In this document: in pieces, positions 36,501 to 42,600 of the stretch
Layout of the letters: every line of letters starts with the position of its first letter
Position numbering within the stretch: position 1 is the stretch's first letter
Assembly (NCBI RefSeq): GCF_901933205.1
Contig: NC_044581.1
Span: 7,922,001 to 7,986,000 of the forward strand
Direction of reading: 5' to 3'
DNA: 64,000 nt
Source: Camarhynchus parvulus
Taxonomy: Eukaryota > Chordata > Aves > Passeriformes > Thraupidae
Made by a program: the position numbers and the translations under genes
The notes under the pieces: model-generated
Database searches by the model: none
Seen by the model: the letters and a program-made list of their open reading frames with translations, nothing else
Told to the model about the DNA's origin: nothing

Positions 36501-38282
36501 TTTGGGTGCTGTAGCTTTCTCATGACACACTCCAGCACAGTGAACAAAGACAACTGCAGGGCTTGCAGAGGTGTACTGGCTATAAATGGAATAGCTGCCC
36601 ACTCTTTTCATTCTTGTTTCCATTTAGGTTGGTTTTAGGGTAGGGATTTTGGAGATAGTGTGGCCTACATGCAGAGCTCAAGACTGGTGCTGGATGATTT
36701 CAGCCAAGGTGCTCCAATTTCTCAAGCTCAGGTTTCCCACCTGCAAAAATGTTCCTGCAGACTCCTAAAAAAAAGGCTCAGACACAAATATATAAATGAG
36801 TTTAGCCTGAAGCAGCAGTCTGGCAGCCCCAGCCAGAGCAGTTCTCTGGTTTCATGTGGGACAGCAGGCAGGTCAAAACAGCTCCAGGAAGATCACAGCA
36901 GAGCAAAGCCAAGTGACTGAACCCCCCGTGTTCACTCTCTGCCAAGGTTTGTGCCAGTGCAGGAGTGACACTGAAACCAACTGCTGCAGCATGGGGGGGC
37001 AACACCTGTCCCTTCTGCTCCCACACACCAGACACTATGAGTAAGCAATAAAGTCATGAGGCCTCCTCTCTCCTGAGCCAGATGCAACATGAATCTGTGA
37101 TGTAGGAAGATGTACCCTCAGATCTCATTACTGGCTTCTGAGGGCAAATCCTCAGTAGCAGATGAGGCTGCTTAAACGTTTCTGGGAGGAAAAACCAATA
37201 GAGAGCACGAAAGTGAAAAGCTTTGTGAGCTTACAGAGGGTAAGCTGGATGCAGCGCACAGGATTCAGTGCTTCTGTTTGCAATGGTGAAGGCAGAGCCC
37301 TTACTGCTCCAGCACAAGAGGACAAATGAGACAAGAGAGCTTCCAGAACTTTTTTTAAAAATTTTTCTGGGTTTCTTGCTGAAGTATCTCATAGTTCACC
37401 CATTGTATCTAGGTTTGTTAAGCTATTGCCAACACCTTAAAACTCCCAGATTTCTTAGAACAGAATCATAGAATCCTAAAATGTCTTGGGTTGGAAGGAA
37501 CTTTAAAGATCATTTTGTTCCAAATCCCTGTCACAGGCAGGGACATCTTCACTAGGTTGCTTGAAGCCCTGCCCAGCCTAGCCATGAACACTCCCAAGCA
37601 TGTAAGAACAACTTCTACAACAGCATGTGAGCAAACAAACTCTGAGCCGAGCTCTACTATCACCATCAGCTTCAAAAACAAAAACTGACCTTTTTGCTAT
37701 TCACAAAAAAAGAATATAAGCCACTTTTTATTTTAATCAAGCAACACCCAGCAATTTATTTGGCAGTGAGACAGTAGCTGTAACAGTCTCTGTGAAAAGT
37801 GACAGAGCCATAGAATGGTTTGGGTTGGAGGAGACCTTAAAGCTCCTCTCATTCCACGCCCTGCCACGCGCAGGCATCTTTCACTAGACCAGACTGCTCA
37901 GGGCCCCATCCACGCTGGCCCTGAGCTCCTTCAGCAAAAGGAAATGACGAAAGACGTGTGGGAAGTGGCAATATTGTATGTTAGGCCTGAAAATGTATTT
38001 AAAAAAATACAAGACCTAATTAAGATTAGAAATTAAGTGCCCGTGAATTAAGGCGTTATCTCCGCGCAAACGACTCCAGACCGCCTCAGCCCCGGCCATC
38101 GCCGCCGAAAGGCCCCGCGGGGCCGCCGAGCCCTCCCGGGCCGGGACCTCCCCCCGCTCCGCTCGTCACGGGCCGGCCGGGGGCTGCCCCCGCGGCGCGG
38201 TGATGCGGCAGCCCCCGGGCCCCCCGACCTGGGCGTCTCGGAACTCCACCACCACATTCTCGCTGCTCCAGCGCGCCGCCAT
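374..38282 (-). CDS. WDR59: WDR59, GATOR2 complex subunit (5' 19 coding exons; 3' part outside window)
   Basis: WDR59 is a subunit of GATOR2 (with MIOS, WDR24, SEH1L and SEC13), which acts at the lysosome to counter GATOR1 and allow amino-acid activation of mTORC1. Nineteen exons join in frame: 38229-38282, 34011-34060, 32273-32408, 29055-29140, 28073-28153, 25992-26029, 23996-24084, 23417-23533, 22361-22438, 21475-21631, 19724-19803, 17447-17579, 15257-15381, 14264-14428, 13381-13476, 11801-11957, 10457-10526, 10034-10187, 374-507. They total 2000 nt, residues 1-666 plus two bases; the human protein is about 974 aa. Residues about 40-325 are the WD40 propeller and about 385-495 the RWD domain. 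The C-terminal zinc/RING part is missing because it lies beyond position 1. The start MAARWSSENVVVEF matches the mammalian start. Every junction is GT-AG and phases agree throughout. No frameshift or stop was seen. Confidence 0.97.
508..10033 (-). other. WDR59: WDR59 intron 18 (9.5 kb)
   Basis: The largest WDR59 intron here. It holds a T tract near 3019, AT-rich patches (4545-4570, 5110-5150), a TA/TG microsatellite at 7938-7990 and A-rich tracts near 8853-8883 and 9557-9570. Open frames inside it are short and lack homology I can recognise. I identified no exon, RNA gene or clear transposon. Confidence 0.8.
7938..7990. repeat. TA/TG microsatellite
   Basis: Alternating TA, TG and CA dinucleotides in WDR59 intron 18. 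Confidence 0.85.
10034..10187 (-). CDS. WDR59: WDR59 coding exon 18 (residues 571-622)
   Basis: 154 nt encoding SLSALSAYHSGLITPMKIRT, ETPGNLRLYSGSPTRSEKEQ and VSISSFYYKER. Acceptor ttccag|G, donor AGG|gtaagt, phase 0 at the end. The next exon is 9.5 kb away. Confidence 0.97.
10457..10526 (-). CDS. WDR59: WDR59 coding exon 17 (residues 548-571)
   Basis: 70 nt encoding YLVYFTRPMTMHRAVSPMEP then TP. Acceptor cttcag|GGT, donor CCCAG|gtgagt. Confidence 0.95.
11801..11957 (-). CDS. WDR59: WDR59 coding exon 16 (residues 496-548)
   Basis: 157 nt encoding NQEDSTSSNPYALSNSVTPP, LPTFARVSNAYGSYQDSNIP and FPRTSGARFCGA, a Ser/Pro-rich segment after the RWD domain. Acceptor tttcag|AAC, donor GCAG|gtcagc. 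Confidence 0.97.
13381..13476 (-). CDS. WDR59: WDR59 coding exon 15 (residues 464-495), end of RWD domain
   Basis: 96 nt, phase 0. Encodes ILKDTSLQKVKRNQSCLEPC then LRQLVSWLESVV. Acceptor ttccag|ATA, donor GTG|gtaggg. Confidence 0.95.
14264..14428 (-). CDS. WDR59: WDR59 coding exon 14 (residues 409-463), RWD domain
   Basis: 165 nt, phase 0 both ends. Encodes MDAVSRSCTVSVHCGNHRVR, then MLVMFPVQYPNNAAPSFQFI, the RWD core including the YPNNAAP turn. Acceptor ctcacag|ATG, donor AAG|gtgtgt. Confidence 0.96.
15257..15381 (-). CDS. WDR59: WDR59 coding exon 13 (residues 367-408)
   Basis: 125 nt. The linker ALKEDFLNDPLVGKKTDQLG differs from the human equivalent, then LPQTLQQEFSLINVQIRNVN is almost invariant and opens the RWD domain. 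Acceptor tgtcag|CCT, donor GAG|gtacag. Confidence 0.95.
17447..17579 (-). CDS. WDR59: WDR59 coding exon 12 (residues 323-367)
   Basis: 133 nt encoding LCANDILDGVEDLIDGISHL and an acidic, His-rich linker (PEPDKTLHSQDTEPQHNSGH). It joins the propeller to the RWD domain. Acceptor tttcag|CTC, donor GAAG|gtgaga. Confidence 0.96.
18320..19245 (+). mobile_element. Old CR1-type LINE remnant (reverse transcriptase 3' part and tail)
   Basis: Frame reading near 18351-18465 gives GSVLG..LLNIFI..NLE, a stop, then RFADATKFFRAV, recognisable as the CR1 RT region with FADD decayed to FADA. Later stretches (about 18840-18900 and 19195-19245) resemble older CR1 3' ends. Many stops and indels; long dead. It is antisense to WDR59. 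Confidence 0.75.
19724..19803 (-). CDS. WDR59: WDR59 coding exon 11 (residues 296-322)
   Basis: 80 nt encoding GSKDYQLVTWSRDQTLRMWR then IDSQLQR, the last WD40 blade. Acceptor ctttag|GCT, donor AGG|gtatgt, phase 0 at the end. Confidence 0.96.
21475..21631 (-). CDS. WDR59: WDR59 coding exon 10 (residues 244-296)
   Basis: 157 nt encoding PFSNGLVTVMVPQLRRENSL, NVFDLNTPVHTFVGHDDVV and EFQWRKQKE, a WD40 blade. Acceptor cctaag|CCT, donor GAAG|gtgagt. Confidence 0.97.
22361..22438 (-). CDS. WDR59: WDR59 coding exon 9 (residues 218-243)
   Basis: 78 nt, phase 0 both ends. Encodes FWDYRQPRKYLNILPCQVPV then WKARYT. The acceptor tttcaag|TTC follows a long T tract that is a TTTTG microsatellite on this strand; the donor is ACG|gtcagt. 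Confidence 0.96.
22442..22470. repeat. CAAAA microsatellite beside WDR59 exon 9 acceptor
   Basis: A run of nine A followed by CAAAA units. On the gene strand it is TTTTG repeats forming the polypyrimidine tract of exon 9. Confidence 0.85.
23417..23533 (-). CDS. WDR59: WDR59 coding exon 8 (residues 179-217)
   Basis: 117 nt, phase 0 both ends. Encodes KPSTAVEYLAAHLSKIHGLD, then WHPDNEYTLATSSQDNSVR, a WD40 blade. Acceptor cttgcag|AAA, donor AGG|gtaagt. Confidence 0.97.
23996..24084 (-). CDS. WDR59: WDR59 coding exon 7 (residues 149-178)
   Basis: 89 nt encoding AGASQVKWNKKNANCLATSH then DGDVRIWDKR, a WD40 blade. Acceptor gctgcag|CTG, donor AAAAGG|gtaagc, phase 0 at the end. Confidence 0.96.
25992..26029 (-). 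CDS. WDR59: WDR59 coding exon 6 (residues 136-149)
   Basis: A 38-nt exon encoding DTRKPTVSLSAV with one split base at each side of the family pattern. Acceptor atttcag|A, donor GTTG|gtaagt. It is short, but the peptide matches human DTRKPTVALSAV. Confidence 0.94.
26206..26338 (+). mobile_element. CR1 LINE 3' end
   Basis: Matches the CR1 3' tail: GGAAGTGTTCAAGGCTGGGC, then ...GAGCAACCTGGTCTA..., ...AAGGTCCATTCCAATCCAAA... and the terminal ATTCTATGAT. Confidence 0.9.
27330..27545 (+). mobile_element. MIR-like ancient SINE
   Basis: Resembles the MIR core and 3' half in order: ...CAAGCACCATTTAAGCA..., ...AATTATCTTCCTATTATAAC, TGAGCAAGGGAGGCAGAGAG, GGGGGTCATAAAGAGCTGTA, CAGCTAGCAAG. Diverged; needs RepeatMasker confirmation. 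Confidence 0.6.
28073..28153 (-). CDS. WDR59: WDR59 coding exon 5 (residues 109-136)
   Basis: 81 nt encoding DLDWAVFEPDLLVTSSVDTY then IYIWDIK, a WD40 blade ending in the W-D dipeptide. Acceptor tttgcag|T, donor ATCAA|gtaaga. Confidence 0.95.
29055..29140 (-). CDS. WDR59: WDR59 coding exon 4 (residues 81-109)
   Basis: 86 nt encoding SNQRVDLYKWKEGNGEVCTS then LQGHTRVIS, a WD40 blade. Acceptor attgcag|AGC, donor ATCAG|gtgaag; two bases carry over to exon 5. Confidence 0.95.
30080..30140 (-). mobile_element. CR1 3'-end fragment
   Basis: Short piece with ...GTTGAGGTTGGAAAAGACTT... and GAGTCCAACTGTTA, the antisense of the CR1 terminal region. Confidence 0.7.
32273..32408 (-). CDS. WDR59: WDR59 coding exon 3 (residues 35-80)
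   Basis: 136 nt; encodes the first WD40 blades, including RRFLYIVNLDAP and SKWDIGAVQWNPHDS. Acceptor tttgcag|CCG, donor TCT|gtaagt, phase 0 at the end. Near-identical to mammalian WDR59. Confidence 0.97.
33954..34008. repeat. 21-bp tandem repeat running into WDR59 exon 2 donor
   Basis: Units starting GACTGTCACAC begin at 33954, 33975 and 33996, an exact 21-bp period; the third copy is cut off by the exon 2 splice donor. Confidence 0.85.
34011..34060 (-). CDS. WDR59: WDR59 coding exon 2 (residues 19-35)
   Basis: Encodes ATAMSVDCLGQRAVLSG, leading into the propeller. Acceptor is aacag|GCG and donor GG|gtgagt. It is 50 nt long and leaves two bases of a Gly codon for exon 3. A 21-bp tandem repeat starts in the donor. 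Confidence 0.95.
37461..37605 (-). mobile_element. CR1 LINE 3' end
   Basis: Begins AGAATCATAGAATCCTAAAA then TTGGGTTGGAAGGAACTTTA, the antisense CR1 tail, followed by body sequence. Confidence 0.88.
37806..37934 (-). mobile_element. CR1 LINE 3' end
   Basis: A second antisense tail 200 bp from the previous copy: CCATAGAATGGTTTGGGTTG, AGGAGACCTTAAAGCTCCTC and further body sequence. Confidence 0.88.
38229..38282 (-). CDS. WDR59: WDR59 coding exon 1 (residues 1-18)
   Basis: It encodes MAARWSSENVVVEFRDAQ and ends at a CAG|gtcggg donor, phase 0. The ATG sits in CAAGATGGCGGC, a perfect TISU/YY1 element, which supports this start and a very short 5'UTR. Confidence 0.96.
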
Positions 38283-38286
38283 CTTG
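38275..38286 (-). promoter_or_regulatory. WDR59: TISU / YY1 element spanning the WDR59 start codon
   Basis: The minus strand reads CAAGATGGCGGC, a perfect match to the TISU consensus SAASATGGCGGC and to the YY1 core AAnATGGCGGC. TISU elements drive transcription and accurate initiation from mRNAs with very short 5'UTRs, so the transcription start is probably only 10-30 nt upstream. Confidence 0.85.
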
Positions 38287-38303
38287 GGCCGCCTCGGCGG
38301 AGC

Positions 38304-38321
38304 CTGCGCAGCGCCTGCGCA
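38304..38321. promoter_or_regulatory. NRF1-like paired TGCGCA sites
   Basis: CTGCGCAGCGCCTGCGCA contains two TGCGCA half-sites 11 bp apart, resembling the NRF1 target YGCGCAYGCGCR but not a perfect full site. They lie 22-39 bp upstream of the WDR59 ATG. Confidence 0.55.
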
Positions 38322-38339
38322 CTGTAGGGCGCCGTGCGG

Positions 38340-38362
38340 GGACTGCTGGGAGATGTAGTCCC
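38340..38362 (-). promoter_or_regulatory. ZNF143 (SBS) site upstream of WDR59
   Basis: The minus strand reads ACTACATCTCCCAGCAGTC, matching the ZNF143/THAP11 motif ACTACAnnTCCCAGnAnnC. Such sites sit close to transcription starts and are frequent at divergent promoters. Confidence 0.8.
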
Positions 38363-38661
38363 GCCGTCCCCCGTCCCCCCCTCGCCCCCGGCCCGGTGAA
38401 CTGGGGCAGCGAGTCCCGTGGAGCCGGTGGGGGTCCCACGGCCCGAGGAGGGGGGTCTCCGTGCGGGCCCGGTCTCTCCGGAGGGGCTCTGGCCGCAGAG
38501 GCCCGAGGGCGGTCGCAGCCCCGCTACAGAGCAAGATGTGTGCGTGGTGTGGGTCGAGGGTTGTGTTCCGCGGGGCAGCGCCCGCTCGTCGGTGCGGCGC
38601 CGGCTCCGCGTCCCGCGGCGGCGGCGAGCGCAGCGCCGGGCGGCGGCGGTGCAGGGGTTAA

Positions 38662-38690
38662 GGGCGGCGGGCCGGGGGGCCGGGGGCGGG
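38662..38690 (+). promoter_or_regulatory. G-rich Sp1/G-quadruplex-prone tract
   Basis: Five runs of three or more G separated by 1-4 nt, ending in GGGGGCGGG (Sp1/KLF-type). It lies about 500 bp upstream of the ZNRF1 ATG, and a GCATGCGTGC NRF1-like site follows at 38693-38702. Likely part of the ZNRF1 core promoter, by inference. Confidence 0.5.
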
Positions 38691-38817
38691 AGCATGCGTG
38701 CTGCCGGCCGCTATTGTCTCCGGCGCGGCGCCCAGCACCAGGCGGCGGCCGCAGCGAGGCCGTGCCCGGCGCAGCGCAGCGGAGCGGGGCGCGCCGCCCC
38801 CACCGCCCCCGCCGCCC

Positions 38818-38832
38818 ATGGGCCGCAGCTGA
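38818..38832 (+). other. Possible ZNRF1 upstream ORF 1 (MGRS-stop)
   Basis: ATG followed by three codons and TGA, upstream of the ZNRF1 start. It matters only if transcription starts left of 38818, which is not known. Confidence 0.4.
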
Positions 38833-39028
38833 TCCGCGCCCGGCTCCCGGCCGCGCCCCGGGCACCAGCGAGGCGGGCGGAGCGACCCCTGCCGGCGTCC
38901 ACCCCCCTCCCCGCCGCTCCCTCCCCGCTCCGCGGCCCCGGAGCCCTCGGCGGCCTCCGCCGGGGGTGACGGCGGTGGCGGCGGCGGACTCGGGGCGCCC
39001 TCGCCCCTGCGGGCCCGGCGGGGGGAGG

Positions 39029-39061
39029 ATGCCTGGGGCGGGGATGGGTTTTCGCCCGTAG
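39029..39061 (+). other. Possible ZNRF1 upstream ORF 2 (10 codons)
   Basis: Encodes MPGAGMGFRP then TAG, ending 114 nt before the ZNRF1 ATG and out of frame with it. It would be in the 5'UTR if transcription begins left of 39029. Confidence 0.45.
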
Positions 39062-39175
39062 CTCCCCGCGCCCCCCCGCTTCCTTCCGCCCCCTCTCGCC
39101 TCCCAGCGGGGGCGGCGCGGCCCCGTTCCCCGCGGGGGGCTGTCGCTCGGCTCCCTCCGGCCCGGCGGTGCCCAC

Positions 39176-39617
39176 ATGGGGGGCAAGCAGAGCACGGCGA
39201 CCCGTTCGCGGGGCCCCTTCCCGGGGGTGTCGACGGATGACAGCGCCGTGCCGCCGCCGGGAGGAGGGGGGGGGCCGCCCCCCTTCGGCCATTACCGGGC
39301 GGGCGGCGGCGGCGGCGCGATGGGGCTGCGCAGCCGCTCCGTCAGCTCGGTGGCCGGGATGGGCATGGACCCGGCGGCGGCCGGCGCCGTCCCCTTCGGG
39401 CTGTACGCGGCGGCGGCACGGGCGGCGGGGGAGGCCGAGCGGGCCCCGGGCGGCGGCGGCGGTCCGGGCTCCGACTCCACGTACGCCCATGGCAACGGTT
39501 TCCAGGAGACGGGAGGCGGTCACCATAGAGACGGGATGCTGTACCTGGGCGCCAGGGCCTCGCTGGCCGACGCGCTGCCCCTTCACATCGCGCCGCGGTG
39601 GTTCAGCTCGCACAGCG
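39176..39617 (+). CDS. ZNRF1: ZNRF1 coding exon 1 (residues 1-148)
   Basis: 442 nt. Encodes the myristoylation signal MGGKQST, the low-complexity Gly/Ala region and the conserved block MLYLGARASLADALPLHIAP then RWFSSHSG. Donor AGCG|gtgagt. The ATG is chosen because MGGKQST is invariant in the family. Confidence 0.96.
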
Positions 39618-42600
39618 GTGAGTGCCGGCTCCCCGGAGCCTTCTCCCGGCTTCCCCTCCCTCCGTGGGTGCTCGGGGGCGGCGGTGAGCGTGGTTCAGCC
39701 GGGAAGGGGGAGCTGACCCCCTCTTGGACCCTCATCCCCATCCCCTCCCTGGCACAGACGGGTGGGTGCATGCTGGAGCTGGCATCTGTGTCAAGGTCAA
39801 GGGAGGAAGGGGTTGTGAAGGGAGGAGGCTTTCTAGAAGGGACGTGTTTTGGCTCTAGGATATGAAGCAGTGGATGTGGCACCCCCACCCCGTTCCCCGT
39901 TGACTTGGGGGACAGTGGTCTTGAGGGTGCTGTAGCCCAAGACATTGGGTTTTGCAACCAGGCTGGGCACCTTGTGTCTCTTCTGAAGGTGTGTGAGGGC
40001 TGCCAGTCAGGTGTAGCAGTTCCCAGCCTTTGAAACTGGGAAAGAAGCAGAGAAAACCTTTGAAAGCAAGGTGTGGGGATCTTTTTTTTTTTTTCCTTTG
40101 TTTTATCTGATAAAGGGCCGGGGAAAGGCCAAAGTGGGTTTTCTCTTTCAAGCCAGCTGGCAGTGTTGTGCTGCTTGGGAGGAAGCAGAGGAGGAACTGC
40201 CTGCTTCTCTGACAGGGCTGGGAGGCCAGCCGGGTTCTCTTACAGGAAACGTGTCAGGCTATGGGAAGGGGCAAGGTTACCCCCTTCACCCTCCTGGCTG
40301 GACTCTTCCATGTGTCCTGATGTCTGGAGAGGAGCTCTCCCTGCGAGCAGGGCTGTATCACTGACCTAGTTTTGGCTGGGTACAGGGAGCGAGGTGGGAG
40401 GTCCTCCCTTCCCCTCCTGGCTGGAGGGGAAGTCATTTCAGGGATGTCTCCTTGTATTTCCTGGAATAGTCTGGGATTTCTCTCCCACCCGTCCCCCTCG
40501 CAAGTGCTGTGTTCTCCTTGTGTGACGTGGTCTGGGAATTTCATAATATGCCTTGGGACAATGCCTCATTTTCAGGAAGGCCTTAGACTGAAGCAGTGGA
40601 TAAGAACAAAGTGCAAGAAGAGTCTCGTGGGGCCCATTTTCCTACTTCTTGGGAAAAAAAAATCTTGGGATTTTTTTTTGGCTTTGGGGGCTGGTCTTCT
40701 CCGTTAGATGGAGGCTGTGTGTCTTGCACTGCATCCCCAGGTCTGATTCCTGTTGATCTGGATGAGCCAGGTGCTTGCCATGCTCCCTGGCAGATGGAGA
40801 GGGCTGGCATGTGGCACCAGAGTTGAGACCAAGTGCCCCTGCAAACTTTCTTGCTCCATGACCTTGCCCAGACTGTGCTGCTGCTCTGGTTTCTAAACAT
40901 AGAGAGAGATGAAGGCACAGCATCCTTCCAGGTATTCCACAAGCCTCTGTGGGAATGAGGGCCAGGGGGGCTTCTGCTGTGCCTGGTGCTGGAGTGAGGA
41001 GGGTCTCATTACAGAAACACCCTGCAGCTCACAGTGGTTGGTCAGAGAGTATCAGTTACATTTTAAACTGCAATGCTGAGAGGCAAAAACCTGCTCAGAA
41101 AAATAAACCAGCTGCAAAATGGAGTAAGCTGTTTTCCAGCCACTGGAGTGAGTTAGTGCAGTGCTGCGAAGTTAAACACGGTGCCCTTGAAAGATTGCAG
41201 CGTGAGCTGTGGGAAGTGCTGCAAGAACTGGGTTTCTCTGGTGCCTCTTTTGGGGCCCTCTGAGAGCATTTGAGCTGAGCTGAAGCGTGCACGGGCAGCA
41301 GGGAGAGCTGTTCAGTCTGTACCGAAGCCTCTCCCGGTGGTGGTTCTTCGTTGCTAATTAATAGCAAAAGGAGTGGAGGATGCTTAAAAACCCTTTTGAA
41401 AACTTGTCAGAGCTCATTTAACTTTTGCACTCTTCTTCTCTTAGTGTAAGAAGTTAATGAAGGATTTGGAGACTGCAGGGAAGGGGGGAAGTAAGCCACC
41501 TCAAGATTGCTGAAATTCCTGTTAATCTCCCGTTGCAGCTGGTTAACCTCCAGCAAGGCAGTCAGGAGCTACTTGCGTCTTCCCCCCTGCCTCCCCATCG
41601 ACCTGCTCCTCTCGTGGTGCTGAGCCACTCCATTAGCCACTGGAAAGTGCTGAAGCAGCAGTGCTCTGGTAAATGGAGAGGAGCTTTGACATTGCTGCGC
41701 GTGACTGTCCCTGCTCCCTTGGAAGGATGGCTCGAGGGTGGGGATGAGGGGACCCGCCAACGTGCCAAACCCACTCAGCACGAGGCATGGCATCTCTGGG
41801 ATCTGCCTGAGCTGCTGCCCTGCTGAGGAGAGGAGCCCCCAAGCCCTGTGGATAACAGGGCTGGAGAGTGCATTCTTGCCCTGCCTGCCCCTTTCTGGAG
41901 ACCTGGATGGTGCCGTTCTCTGCGTGTTCTCTGCTGTTCTCTGCCGTTCTCTCCCCAAAAAAACGTGAATGCACGTTTTTTTGGGGAGCACTTGGGTTTG
42001 GGGGATGAGCTGGGAGCTCAAAGTGCAACCTGAGCTCTGTGGGGTCCTCAGTGGGACAGCGAGGAGCTCTGACTTGAGGGCAGTGATAAGGTGCTGTTGT
42101 TGCAGCAGCGTGCCTGTGATAACGGGAGCACACAGTTAGTCTTGGCGCCTCGCTGCTTCCTATGTCTGCCGTGCAGAGTTTCTGTGCTGCTTCATGGCTC
42201 ATCAGGCCCCTCAGCAGGGACCCTGAGGAGTGAGTTGGGGCAGGCTGAGCTCTCTTCCTTGGTTGGTGTCACTCCTTCCCCTCTCTGAAGGCCTGCAGGA
42301 GAGCTAGGTGTGCCTGGGGAGGAAGAGAGGAGGATTGTGCTGAGGATTGTACAGAGGGAGGTTGCAAAGTGGTCCCCAAAGCCAGTGAATGCTGCAGCAT
42401 CACTCTAAGGTGCTGTGCATGGGGCTGGTCAGTGAGAAGAGCCCACTGCTGCTTCCCTCTGGGCTCCACTATGGCTGTTGGGATGCCTAAATTGGAGGAG
42501 CAGTGAGATGCTGATGGTCTCTAGCCCATCCAAGGACAAGGGCAGGAGAGCTGCTGCTCTTGTGAACAGTGAAGCCTACATATATCTTCCAAATGGGGTG

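Larger units (their letters stand above)
34061..38228 (-). other. WDR59: WDR59 intron 1 (4.2 kb)
   Basis: Runs from the exon 1 donor (gtcggg) to the exon 2 acceptor. It contains an A tract near 34555-34569, a CAAA microsatellite near 35370-35395 and two CR1 3'-end fragments (37461-37605 and 37806-37934). Its promoter-proximal 180 bp belong to the CpG island. Confidence 0.82.
38050..39720. promoter_or_regulatory. CpG island with divergent WDR59/ZNRF1 promoters
   Basis: A stretch extremely rich in G+C and CpG, standing out from the AT-rich DNA to its left. The two start codons (38282 minus, 39176 plus) are 893 bp apart and head-to-head, so both promoters must lie here. It covers WDR59 exon 1 and ZNRF1 exon 1. 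Exact transcription starts cannot be read from sequence. Confidence 0.9.

Noticed and set aside
38711..39613. 300-codon open frame antisense to ZNRF1 exon 1, and overlapping long frames at 38048-39195
   Set aside because: All lie in the CpG island, where stop codons are rare. The translations are Arg/Pro/Gly/Ala-rich with no family resemblance, and the sense ZNRF1 exon explains the sequence.
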